Source: Desulfobacterales bacterium
GTDB lineage: Bacteria; Desulfobacterota; Desulfobacteria; Desulfobacterales; Desulfosalsimonadaceae
DNA length: 5,508 nucleotides
Assembly: GCA_018224315.1 (NCBI GenBank)
Contig: JAGTVF010000372.1
Coordinates: 1-5,508 of the forward strand
Direction: 5' to 3'
Shown: positions 1-5,508 of the stretch, piece after piece
Layout of the letters: the number at the start of each line of letters is the position of its first letter
Numbering within the stretch: position 1 is the stretch's first letter
Notes under the pieces: model-generated
Database searches by the model: none
What the model saw: only the letters and a program-made list of their open reading frames with translations
Told to the model about the DNA's origin: nothing
Program-made: the position numbers and the translations under genes

Positions 1-648
1 ATGGAGAAAACGTCAATGGAAAATGCCGATCACGGCGGAAAACAGAAAATCCCGGACCCTGTCATGCCCCCGGATTCCGGCCGCTCAGCAGACACGCAGC
101 CGGCTTACGCCAACATCGGCCGTTACGGAGTGCTCGATATTGAAACCCAGAAAAGCGCCGAAGAAGTCGGCGGGTGGTCAAGGGCCGGTGAAATGGGCGT
201 GAGCTGTGCGGTTCTCTATGACGCGCAAAAAGACGATTTTTCAGTTTACCGGGACTATGAAATCGCCGCACTCATGGATCATATCAACAGCCTGGATCTG
301 GTGGTGGGCTTTAACATCAAGCGGTTTGACTACCTTGTGCTCTCCGGGTATGTGACGGTTTCCTGGAAGCGGATTCCCACCCTGGATATCCTCGAAGACG
401 TCCATGGCCGCCTGGGCTACCGCCTGTCGCTGGATCATCTGGCGCGGGTCAGTCTCGGGGCACAGAAAAACGGTGACGGTCTGCAGGCCCTTAAATGGTG
501 GAAGCAGGGACGCCTTGATGAAATCATCGAATACTGCAAAAAAGATGTGGAAATCACCCGGGACCTGTTTTTGTTCGGCCGCACAAACGGCTACCTTTTG
601 TTTGAAAACAAGGCCGGCAGCCGTGTCCGCCTTCCGGTAAACTGGTAG
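1..648 (+). CDS. Stand-alone DEDDy 3'-5' exonuclease domain protein (RNase H-like fold, YprB-type)
   Basis: Predicted metal-dependent 3'-5' exonuclease of the RNase H-like superfamily; substrate unknown. The 215-residue reading carries the three DEDDy motifs in order: Exo I LDIET (D46, E48), Exo II VGFNIKRFDY (D110) and Exo III YCKKD (Y178, D182). The second acidic residue of the DEDD set and the YxxxD spacing place it in the DEDDy subgroup, close to the YprB/RNase_H_2 type that is often found alone or fused to helicases. Residues 1-38 are polar and rich in Pro, Gly and Asp, and look disordered. The window opens exactly on the first ATG, so a start further upstream cannot be excluded. A second ATG at base 16 has GGAG at bases 3-6 in front of it (9-base spacing), which makes a 210-residue product equally plausible. 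No helicase or polymerase domain is present in the visible part. The family call is firm; the biological role is inference. Confidence 0.8.
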   Translation: MEKTSMENADHGGKQKIPDPVMPPDSGRSADTQPAYANIGRYGVLDIETQKSAEEVGGWSRAGEMGVSCAVLYDAQKDDFSVYRDYEIAALMDHINSLDLVVGFNIKRFDYLVLSGYVTVSWKRIPTLDILEDVHGRLGYRLSLDHLARVSLGAQKNGDGLQALKWWKQGRLDEIIEYCKKDVEITRDLFLFGRTNGYLLFENKAGSRVRLPVNW

Positions 649-703
649 GGTGTAAAAACCAATGCCGGACTTCAATTCCCCCCTGTTTTCGCGTTGCCTT
701 TTA

Positions 704-732
704 TTGTAAATTTCCTTTGTTCGTGATATACT
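704..732 (+). promoter_or_regulatory. Sigma70-like promoter with extended -10
   Basis: TTGTAA at 704-709 is followed after exactly 17 bases by TATACT at 727-732. The bases TG at 724-725 give an extended -10 (TGnTATACT). Transcription would start near 739, leaving about 205 untranslated bases before the TetR start at 945. The match was found by eye and the promoter is inferred. It is the best promoter-like match I found in the spacer. Confidence 0.5.
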
Positions 733-860
733 ACTTTGTTTATGGTATTTGTGGCCAGTTATCGCCGGGGCTGAAAGGCACTCAGAGTCATATTTCGACA
801 CCAGTTTCCAAAATACCCGGCTCAATTTCGGACCTGTCAAAAACATACATTAAAAACGTT

Positions 861-876
861 GTTTAGATAAATAAAC
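861..876. promoter_or_regulatory. Candidate TetR operator: GTTTA-N6-TAAAC inverted repeat
   Basis: GTTTA (861-865) and TAAAC (872-876) form a perfect 5-base inverted repeat about 70 bases before the TetR start codon. TetR-family repressors usually bind palindromes close to their own gene, so this is a reasonable autoregulatory site. The arms are short and AT-rich, and such a pair can arise by chance here. A second AT-only repeat, TAAAAAA-TATGA-TTTTTTA, lies at 887-905. Confidence 0.25.
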
Positions 877-944
877 TATGATAATTTAAAAAATATGATT
901 TTTTATTCAAACCGGTTATCTGAAACATTCCAAGGAAATTAAAA

Positions 945-1559
945 ATGCCCGACAAATCAACATTTGAACAATTACGAGAAGATGAAAGAGAAGTCCGCAA
1001 GCGTCTGATTATTGAAGCGGCAATGGAGTTGTTTGAGGAAAAGTCCTTTCATGAAATCGGCATGCGCGACATCGCATTAAAAGCCGGCGTTTCGGCAGCC
1101 TCCATATACCGTTATTTCCCGAGCCGGGATGATCTGTTTGTGGAAGCCCTGATCCGGGATATCAACAACATTGAAAAGCGGCTCAGGGGTCGGGTGGAAA
1201 ACGGCGGCACCATGGAGGAACTGGCCATTGCCGTGGTGGATTATCTGGTTGAAAACGAGGCCACCTTTCAAATGATGGTTCATTTCATGATTCGCGGGGA
1301 GTTAAATCCCCAGGCGCTGAAAAAATTCAACAGCGTCCAGCGTTACTTTCTCAAGATGTTTTCCAACGTGGTGGAGCAGACCGAGGGCTCGGATCAGTTT
1401 CGTTTAAACGCCCAGGCTTTCTTTGCGTCCCTGGCCGGCGTGGTGCTGACCTACAGAAATTACCCGGGCCGCACTGCTGAAGAAAAACGAAAGGCCATTC
1501 ACCGGCTGGCGCTGATGATCATGCATCAGGGGGAATTCAACGAGATGGAAACCGATTAA
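945..1559 (+). CDS. TetR/AcrR-family transcriptional regulator
   Basis: One-component DNA-binding regulator of 204 residues, the usual family length. The N-terminal helix-turn-helix domain spans about residues 17-65. It shows the hallmark IGMRDIALKAGVSAASIYRYF (38-58) followed by PSRDDLFVEAL, where TetR proteins carry YxHFxxKxxLxxAV. Residues 75-204 form the helical ligand-binding and dimerisation half, which is not conserved enough to name the ligand. The ATG is well supported: AAGGAA lies 7 bases upstream. The N-terminal extension before the first TetR helix is charged (EDEREVRKR). The 3' end overlaps the convergent RNase Z-like gene by 23 bases. The target is unknown: no efflux pump or enzyme operon is adjacent on the right, so it may act on itself, on distant genes, or on genes left of the window. 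Confidence 0.9.
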   Translation: MPDKSTFEQLREDEREVRKRLIIEAAMELFEEKSFHEIGMRDIALKAGVSAASIYRYFPSRDDLFVEALIRDINNIEKRLRGRVENGGTMEELAIAVVDYLVENEATFQMMVHFMIRGELNPQALKKFNSVQRYFLKMFSNVVEQTEGSDQFRLNAQAFFASLAGVVLTYRNYPGRTAEEKRKAIHRLALMIMHQGEFNEMETD

Positions 1560-2580
1560 AAGCATCTTTGGTTCCGGAAGTATTCCAGGCCGTTCGGGCC
1601 TCGTGTTCGATCCGGTCCCGTTTTCCCGGGTAGCGCGGGGAGAAGTGAAACAGGGTAAACCGCTTCGCCCCGGCCCGGGCGGCAATCCGGCCCGCCGCAG
1701 CAGCCGTGAGATGCTTCTTGCGCCGGGCAAGATCGCGGTCTTCCTCCAGGAAGGCGGCTTCAATAAACAAGTGATCCGCATCCATGGCCAGATCAATCAT
1801 TTTTTCCATGTTTTGTTCATGGCCTGCCGCATCGGTGATATAAGCGATTTTGTGCCCTTTTGTGACCATGGCCAGCCGGTCTGTTAGCTCCCGGAGGGAA
1901 AAACGGGTTTGTGCGCTCTCTGGCGCGTATTGCACCGGAATTTCAAACAGGCTCTCCGGGTCGGATTCGGCATATAACGCCTGTTTGAATGCATACAGCC
2001 AGGGGCCGGGCACCAGTCCCATATCCTGAAGCACTTCCTTTCTGATGTTGACGCTGAACCGCTCCTTTATTGCAAATCCCATGCACGCAATATCATGATC
2101 CAGAATGGCTGCTTCCACGGAAAACGACGATTCAGTGTGAATTGTCCGGGATTGAAGGTCTTGGGTGGCAAAATCTTTGGGCACAAACCGGCTGCTGCAG
2201 TCAAAGATGCAGCTGGCCAGTTCATTTCCGCGGATCTCGGTTGCGGTGATCCGAAGCGGGTTTTGGTAGTTTTCCACCAGGTTCCAGGTGTAGGCGGAAA
2301 GCCGTGCCGCCATTTTTTCGATAAATCCTTCCGGACCAAAGGCGTGCAATACTTTGTTTCTGCCCAGGCAGATGCGCAGGATCCGGTCAAAGCCGATAAA
2401 ATGATCCATGTGCATATGGGTGATAAACACGTGGGTGATTTTCAGGATATCCCGGGGCGACAAGGCCGAAAGATCTCCTGCGTCAAGCAGCAGGGCCCGT
2501 TTTTCATAAAAAAACGGAACAAACAGGCCGGGATCGCCGGCCGGGTCATTGACCAGGCGGGGATTGAAAAGCGGCGGCAT
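1537..2580 (-). CDS. RNase Z-like metallo-beta-lactamase-fold hydrolase
   Basis: A 347-residue zinc-dependent hydrolase of the metallo-beta-lactamase fold, most like ribonuclease Z (tRNA 3' endonuclease). The metal-binding motif THMHMDH gives H55, H57, D59 and H60. Later ligands fit LDHDI (H162), YITDA (D250) and LFHFSPRY (H312), the last being a strong RNase Z signature. FIEAAF followed by KKHLTAAAAGRIA (H290) matches the RNase Z HEAT/HSTA region, and GLVPGP (188-193) matches the segment after the exosite arm. The usual N-terminal FLGTG strand is missing; the protein instead starts MPPLFNPRLVNDPAGDPGLF, which I recognise as typical of a subgroup often annotated simply as ribonuclease Z or MBL-fold hydrolase. 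True tRNA processing is therefore likely but unproven. The gene is coupled to the upstream 141-residue gene by a TGATG overlap and has no clear ribosome binding site of its own. Its last 23 bases overlap the end of the TetR gene. Confidence 0.85.
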   Translation of the reverse strand: MPPLFNPRLVNDPAGDPGLFVPFFYEKRALLLDAGDLSALSPRDILKITHVFITHMHMDHFIGFDRILRICLGRNKVLHAFGPEGFIEKMAARLSAYTWNLVENYQNPLRITATEIRGNELASCIFDCSSRFVPKDFATQDLQSRTIHTESSFSVEAAILDHDIACMGFAIKERFSVNIRKEVLQDMGLVPGPWLYAFKQALYAESDPESLFEIPVQYAPESAQTRFSLRELTDRLAMVTKGHKIAYITDAAGHEQNMEKMIDLAMDADHLFIEAAFLEEDRDLARRKKHLTAAAAGRIAARAGAKRFTLFHFSPRYPGKRDRIEHEARTAWNTSGTKDAFNRFPSR

Positions 2581-3005
2581 CAGGTCATGAGGTGGCGGAT
2601 CACCGGGCGGTGGATGCAGGCATAGATCTCTTCATCAGAGCCGTAAATGTCGATGATATCCGGGTGCTTGATGAGCTGCTCGATCACAAAGGCGGTGATG
2701 TAGAGGGTCACCACGTGGGGGTTGGCCACCAGGTTGCGCATGGGGGCGATCTGGAAGTCAATGTCAAAATCATCTGCCCGGGACAGCTTTTCCAGGCAGT
2801 ATTCCAGCTGCTCGCGCACCGCATGGGCGTTGTTGGTCTCCACCAGTCGGTTTTCCAGAAGCTTTGCGGAAATGGCATTAGCAAGGGCCCCGACCACTTC
2901 TCCCACAGCGTGGATGGCCCGGCGCCGCTCGTATTCTTTGGATGTCTCAATGCGGGAAATCAGGCGCGACTCCCCGCTGTTCTCCGGTCGAAATCGTTTG
3001 GACAT
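2580..3005 (-). CDS. Conserved-looking hypothetical protein, 141 aa, coupled to the RNase Z-like gene
   Basis: I do not recognise this protein. It is soluble (no signal peptide or membrane segment), predominantly helical by composition, and has a basic N-terminus (MSKRFRPENS, then KEYERRR around 23-29). A helix-rich middle (about 34-75) is followed by an acidic DDFDIDF segment (78-84) and a second helical part (about 98-115), ending with HPDIIDIYGSDEEIY (114-128) and a short basic tail. The cysteines are C70 and C130. The start is supported by AAAGGAAT on the minus strand, with GGA 7 bases from the ATG. Its TGA stop shares a base with the ATG of the hydrolase gene (TGATG), so the two are almost certainly co-translated. 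An 84-base spacer separates it from recJ, with no convincing terminator, so it may also lie in the recJ transcript. A role as partner or regulator of the hydrolase is inference from position only. Confidence 0.75.
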   Translation of the reverse strand: MSKRFRPENSGESRLISRIETSKEYERRRAIHAVGEVVGALANAISAKLLENRLVETNNAHAVREQLEYCLEKLSRADDFDIDFQIAPMRNLVANPHVVTLYITAFVIEQLIKHPDIIDIYGSDEEIYACIHRPVIRHLMT

Positions 3006-3089
3006 AACCGATTCCTTTTTCTAAGGGGTTTTGAAAAAAACAATAGATTTGCATCATAAGGCCATACCCGCCGGATTTCAAGAAAAAAC
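3006..3089 (-). other. Spacer between recJ and the 141-aa gene
   Basis: This 84-base gap contains the ribosome binding site of the 141-residue gene (AAAGGAAT on the minus strand, 3011-3018). At the very end of recJ the minus strand reads AACTCCTGAGTTTTTTC, a tiny stem with a T run. The loop is too short for it to count as a good terminator. I see no clear promoter, which favours a single recJ-to-hydrolase transcript. Confidence 0.4.
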
Positions 3090-4829
3090 TCAGGAGTTCC
3101 GGACTTGCGGAGTTTCAGCGGTTTCTTCGATGATCAGCTGCAGATCCTTTTTGCCGTTGTAATGATTCCAGCGAATGCGGAAGGCAATCCAGTCAAGACA
3201 CCGGGGCAGGGGCTGCTGGGGGTCAATGTTAAACCACACTGCCGGCAGTGTTTTTTTTGCCCTGGATTCGGGCTGACGCAGCATCAGCCGCAGGTGCCGG
3301 CCGCCAATGATTTTTGAGAAAACCACTTCCACGTCTTTTGCGGCAAACAACGGCTCCGGGTTTTTTTCCCCAAAAGGCTCCAGGCCGGCAAGTTCATCTG
3401 CAAGGGTTTCTGTGACGGCATCAAAGGAGATTTCGCAGTCCACCGGCAATTGGGCGGCAAATGCCGATTCCGGGCAGCAGTCGCGTATCCGGCCGGCAAA
3501 TTGGGTGCAGAAATCCTGAAACTGACCGGGCCTTGCCGAAAGACCGGCGGCCATGGCATGACCGCCAAAATTTTCCAGATATCCGGAACACGCCGACAGA
3601 TGCTCGTATAAGTCAATGCCGGGCCGGCTTCTGGCCGATCCCTTCATCATATCCTTACCTGCGGCAAACAGCACAACCGGCCGGCAGTACTTGTCTGCCA
3701 GCCGCGAGGCCACAATGCCGAGCACGCCGGGATGCCAGTTGGCATCCGCCAGAACCAGGGCCTTTTGATCCAGGATTTGCGGTGACTGCTGGAGATACAG
3801 TTCAATGCGGCGAAGAATCTGCGCCTCGACATTCTGGCGTTCGGCGTTTAAGTCGTTGACGTGTTTGGCAAGGGCGCCGGCCTTTTCTTCATCATCTGTT
3901 GTCAGCAGGTCCACGGCAATTCGGGCGTGGTCCATGCGGCCGGCGGCATTTAAGCGCGGCCCAATGCGAAATGCCAGATCCTCGGTTTCCAGGGCGGGTT
4001 TGGTGATGCCGCAGGCTTCCACAAGGGCCCGGATGCCGGGCCGCGGACTGTTGTTGAGGCTTTGTAAGCCGATTTTTGTGATAATCCGGTTTTCATGGAT
4101 CAGGGGCACGATGTCGGCAATGGTGCCAAGGGCCACCAGATCACAGATTTCCTTTAAATTGGGCTCAGCAATTGTTTTGAAAAAATCCTTTTCCCGCAGA
4201 AATTTGCGAAGCCCCAAAAGCAGGGCAAAGGCCACGCCCACCCCGGCCAGGTGCTCCAGGCCCGCAGTGCAGTCGCTTCTTTTGGGGTTGATCACCGCAC
4301 ATGCCGGGGGGATGTCATCCATGTCGTGATGGTCTGTGACAATGACATCAATGCCGGCTTCATTGGCCCGAACCACGGCCGGGCTGCTTGCAGCGCCGCA
4401 GTCCACGGTCACGATCAGTTCCGCGCCCAAAGGCACGGCCACCTCGTCGATGTGTTCCGGCTTTAACCCGTATCCCTCATCAATTCTGTGGGGGATGTGG
4501 AAATGCACGTCCGCGCCGGCCCGGCCCAGAAAATCCACCATGATGGTTGTGGCGGTAATGCCGTCCACGTCATAGTCGCCGAATACCAGGATGCGCTGGT
4601 TTTCAAAAACAGCCTCAGCCAGGCGCAAAACCGCCGTATCCAGGTCTTTTAACGAAAACAGGGACTCAATATCGGCAAGTGAGGGGTTTAAAAACCGCGC
4701 GGCTTTTTCATCCGAATCCATTTTCCGGTTGACCAGCACCGCGGCGGTCACCGGGTGGCACCCCAGACGGCGGCAGAGCATGCGCACCAGGCGCTGATCA
4801 GGCTGTGCAATGACCCATGTCTTATCCAT
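3090..4829 (-). CDS. recJ: Single-stranded-DNA-specific exonuclease RecJ
   Basis: Cytoplasmic 5'-3' single-strand DNA exonuclease of recombination, mismatch and base-excision repair. It is a DHH-family enzyme using two metal ions, here Mn or Mg by family knowledge. All the core motifs are present (numbering from the ATG): DYDVDG (85-90), DCG (143-145), DHH (166-168), DLVALGTIAD (230-239), GPRLNAAGRM (290-299), then the DHHA1 part with WHPGVLGIVASRL (365-377), GSARS (397-401) and FGGHAMAAG (421-429). PFGEKNPEP (485-493) opens the C-terminal OB-fold domain. The length of 579 residues is normal (E. coli RecJ is 577). The frame also opens with a GTG at 4847, six codons earlier. I prefer the ATG at 4829 because MDKTW resembles family N-termini and a predicted -10 would start transcription at about 4846, inside the GTG codon. 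Neither start has a good ribosome binding site. No missing catalytic residue is seen. Confidence 0.95.
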   Translation of the reverse strand: MDKTWVIAQPDQRLVRMLCRRLGCHPVTAAVLVNRKMDSDEKAARFLNPSLADIESLFSLKDLDTAVLRLAEAVFENQRILVFGDYDVDGITATTIMVDFLGRAGADVHFHIPHRIDEGYGLKPEHIDEVAVPLGAELIVTVDCGAASSPAVVRANEAGIDVIVTDHHDMDDIPPACAVINPKRSDCTAGLEHLAGVGVAFALLLGLRKFLREKDFFKTIAEPNLKEICDLVALGTIADIVPLIHENRIITKIGLQSLNNSPRPGIRALVEACGITKPALETEDLAFRIGPRLNAAGRMDHARIAVDLLTTDDEEKAGALAKHVNDLNAERQNVEAQILRRIELYLQQSPQILDQKALVLADANWHPGVLGIVASRLADKYCRPVVLFAAGKDMMKGSARSRPGIDLYEHLSACSGYLENFGGHAMAAGLSARPGQFQDFCTQFAGRIRDCCPESAFAAQLPVDCEISFDAVTETLADELAGLEPFGEKNPEPLFAAKDVEVVFSKIIGGRHLRLMLRQPESRAKKTLPAVWFNIDPQQPLPRCLDWIAFRIRWNHYNGKKDLQLIIEETAETPQVRNS

Positions 4830-4852
4830 GCCGCCGGTATAACGCACCCGGT

Positions 4853-4881
4853 TTTATATTGCAAAGTGAAAAACGCAAGTG
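4853..4881 (-). promoter_or_regulatory. Possible recJ promoter
   Basis: On the minus strand TATAAA (4858-4853) is a good -10 match, but the hexamer 17 bases upstream (CACTTG, 4881-4876) is a poor -35. The predicted start near 4846 leaves a leader of about 17 bases before the recJ ATG. It overlaps the divergent DUF4911-miaB promoter almost completely. Confidence 0.3.
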
Positions 4882-4888
4882 CTATGAT
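4859..4888 (+). promoter_or_regulatory. Extended -10 promoter for the DUF4911-miaB pair
   Basis: TGCTATGAT at 4880-4888 is an extended -10 (TGn plus TATGAT, one mismatch to TATAAT). TTGCAA at 4859-4864, 18 bases upstream, is a fair -35. Transcription would start about 4894-4896, only 2-4 bases before the ATG at 4898. That fits the absence of a ribosome binding site and points to a leaderless or nearly leaderless mRNA. This was predicted by eye. Confidence 0.5.
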
Positions 4889-4897
4889 TGATCTCAA

Positions 4898-5149
4898 ATG
4901 ACAGCGCATCCCGGCATATACCGCACCACAACCCGGCATTTGAAAGTCGAGCGCCGGGATATCTGTTTTCTCAAGTTCATATTCGAAGCCTATGAAGGCA
5001 TTGCCGTGCTTGAAACCATAAACGGCCGGTCCGGCCATGTGGCCCTGCACACCGCCCCGGGCTGCGAGGACATGGTGGCCGGCATCCTCATGGACCTGGC
5101 CCGGCAATGCCGGATGGAAGATATCAATGGAACACAAACGCAGGAATAA
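4898..5149 (+). CDS. DUF4911-like small protein upstream of miaB
   Basis: A small cytoplasmic protein of 83 residues with no known function. The core RRDICFLKFIFEAYEG (19-34), followed by a short beta stretch IAVLET, GHVALHTAPG (46-55) and a final helix EDMVAGILMDLARQC, agrees with what I remember of DUF4911. That family occurs mainly in Desulfobacterota and often sits next to miaB. The pattern of helix, strands and terminal helix suggests a small alpha/beta fold. No catalytic motif is visible. The ATG has no ribosome binding site, and a predicted promoter ends just in front of it. The only in-frame alternative I see is a TTG at 4940, also without one. The end lies 7 bases before the preferred miaB start, or overlaps the alternative start by 23 bases, so both are probably one transcript. 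A link to tRNA thiomethylation is inference from location. Confidence 0.75.
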   Translation: MTAHPGIYRTTTRHLKVERRDICFLKFIFEAYEGIAVLETINGRSGHVALHTAPGCEDMVAGILMDLARQCRMEDINGTQTQE

Positions 5150-5156
5150 TGCAGCA

Positions 5157-5508
5157 ATGGCCCGGCAAGAAACCAGGCATGTAATGATTCAGACCCTGGG
5201 CTGCCAGATGAATGTCTATGATTCCGAAAAAATGGAACAGACCCTGGCTGAACTGGGGTATGAATCCGTGGATTCGCCCTGGAAGGCGGACCTGGTGATT
5301 GTCAACACCTGCGCCATCCGGGAAAAGGCCGAGCAGAAGGCATATAGCTTTCTGGGCCGGACGGCGCGTCTGAAAAGAAAAAAACCGGACCTGATCATCG
5401 GCGTGGGCGGGTGTGTGGCCCAGCAGGAAGGTGAAAAGATCCTCAAGCAGATGCCCTACCTTGATTTTGTGTTCGGGACCCACGCTATCGGCCGGCTGGC
5501 CGGAATTG
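5157..5508 (+). CDS. miaB: tRNA-2-methylthio-N6-isopentenyladenosine synthase MiaB, N-terminal part (cut by window edge)
   Basis: Radical-SAM methylthiotransferase that adds a methylthio group to N6-isopentenyladenosine at position 37 of tRNAs reading UNN codons. Only the first 117 residues are in the window, covering the UPF0004 domain that binds the auxiliary iron-sulfur cluster. The three expected cysteines are visible: LGCQMN (C16), NTCAIREKAEQKA (C52) and GGCVAQQ (C86). NTCAIREKAE favours MiaB over its relatives RimO and MtaB. The radical-SAM CxxxCxxC motif and TRAM domain would lie beyond the right edge. Start choice: the ATG at 5157 gives a family-like short N-terminus but has AGGA 11 bases away. 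The in-frame ATG at 5127 has GGAAG at a 6-base spacing and would overlap the upstream gene by 23 bases. An ATG at 5184 is too close to the first motif. Confidence 0.93.
   Translation, partial: MARQETRHVMIQTLGCQMNVYDSEKMEQTLAELGYESVDSPWKADLVIVNTCAIREKAEQKAYSFLGRTARLKRKKPDLIIGVGGCVAQQEGEKILKQMPYLDFVFGTHAIGRLAGI

Larger units (their letters stand above)
649..944. other. Intergenic region upstream of the TetR gene
   Basis: This 296-base stretch has no convincing gene. GC content falls towards the right, and about 841-910 is strongly AT-rich. It contains a sigma70-like promoter (704-732), short inverted repeats (861-876 and 887-905), an 8-base palindrome AACCGGTT (910-917), and the ribosome binding site AAGGAA (932-937) of the next gene. 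I see no stem-loop followed by a T run that would end transcription of the upstream exonuclease gene, so read-through into the TetR gene is possible. Confidence 0.6.

Noticed and set aside
241..846. Long minus-strand open frame (201 codons) opposite the exonuclease gene and spacer
   Set aside because: About two thirds of it is the antisense of the well-supported exonuclease gene, no protein family is recognisable, and no ribosome binding site is evident. The part in the spacer (reading MFLTGPKLSRVFWKLVSK) might be a decayed repeat or gene relic, but I cannot show it; a genome-wide nucleotide search of 740-850 would decide.
1587..1601. Perfect hairpin AGGCC-GTTCG-GGCCT just after the TetR gene
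   Set aside because: The stem has only 5 base pairs and no T run follows on either strand, and it lies inside the coding end of the RNase Z-like gene, so it is not a convincing terminator.
2095..2625. Plus-strand open frame of 176 codons opposite the RNase Z-like gene
   Set aside because: It is antisense to a gene with intact catalytic motifs, and its translation has no family features.
3076..3098. Small stem plus T run at the end of recJ as a terminator
   Set aside because: The AACTC/GAGTT arms are separated by only 2 bases, which cannot form a stable loop; after opening the inner pair too little stem is left.
3805..4329. Plus-strand open frame of 174 codons opposite recJ
   Set aside because: The product is Arg/Ser-rich low-complexity sequence, as expected from reading a GC-rich gene backwards, and recJ motifs on the other strand are intact.
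4884..4901. Five-codon frame MIDLK whose stop overlaps the DUF4911 start (ATGA)
   Set aside because: It begins inside the predicted -10 element and would lie upstream of the transcription start, so it is probably a chance frame.
1..5508. CRISPR array, tRNA/rRNA gene, insertion sequence, toxin-antitoxin or defence system
   Set aside because: I found no regularly spaced repeats, tRNA-like or rRNA sequence, transposase or integrase motifs, or known defence domains on either strand. The genes fit a normal chromosomal neighbourhood.

Overview
The window looks like ordinary chromosome from a mesophilic, moderately GC-rich bacterium. The RecJ and MiaB types, the DUF4911-like gene just before miaB, and the RNase Z-like protein starting FNPRLVNDPxGDPGLFV together suggest a Desulfobacterota (former Deltaproteobacteria) member, probably near Desulfobacterales. 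This assignment rests on family recognition, not on a search.

Layout from left to right. (1) At 1-648 (+) is a stand-alone DEDDy-type 3'-5' exonuclease domain protein with a disordered N-terminus. (2) An AT-rich intergenic stretch at 649-944 holds a good sigma70-like promoter (704-732), an AT-rich patch with small inverted repeats, and a clear ribosome binding site. (3) A TetR-family regulator lies at 945-1559 (+). (4) A minus-strand block runs leftwards: recJ (3090-4829), an unrecognised 141-residue helical protein (2580-3005), and an RNase Z-like metallo-beta-lactamase-fold hydrolase (1537-2580). The last two are joined by a TGATG stop/start overlap. The hydrolase gene and the TetR gene converge and overlap by 23 bp at their 3' ends. 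(5) From a short divergent spacer in front of recJ, a plus-strand pair starts: a small DUF4911-like protein (4898-5149), then miaB, which runs off the right edge.

The shared theme is nucleic-acid processing: an exonuclease, the RecJ single-strand DNA exonuclease, an RNase Z-like hydrolase and the MiaB tRNA methylthiotransferase. Most of these are housekeeping functions, and I see no transposase, integrase, CRISPR array, RNA gene or defence system. The points most worth a second look are the tightly coupled unknown protein and RNase Z-like hydrolase, the DUF4911-miaB pair whose predicted promoter implies a nearly leaderless mRNA, and the long predicted leader in front of the TetR gene.
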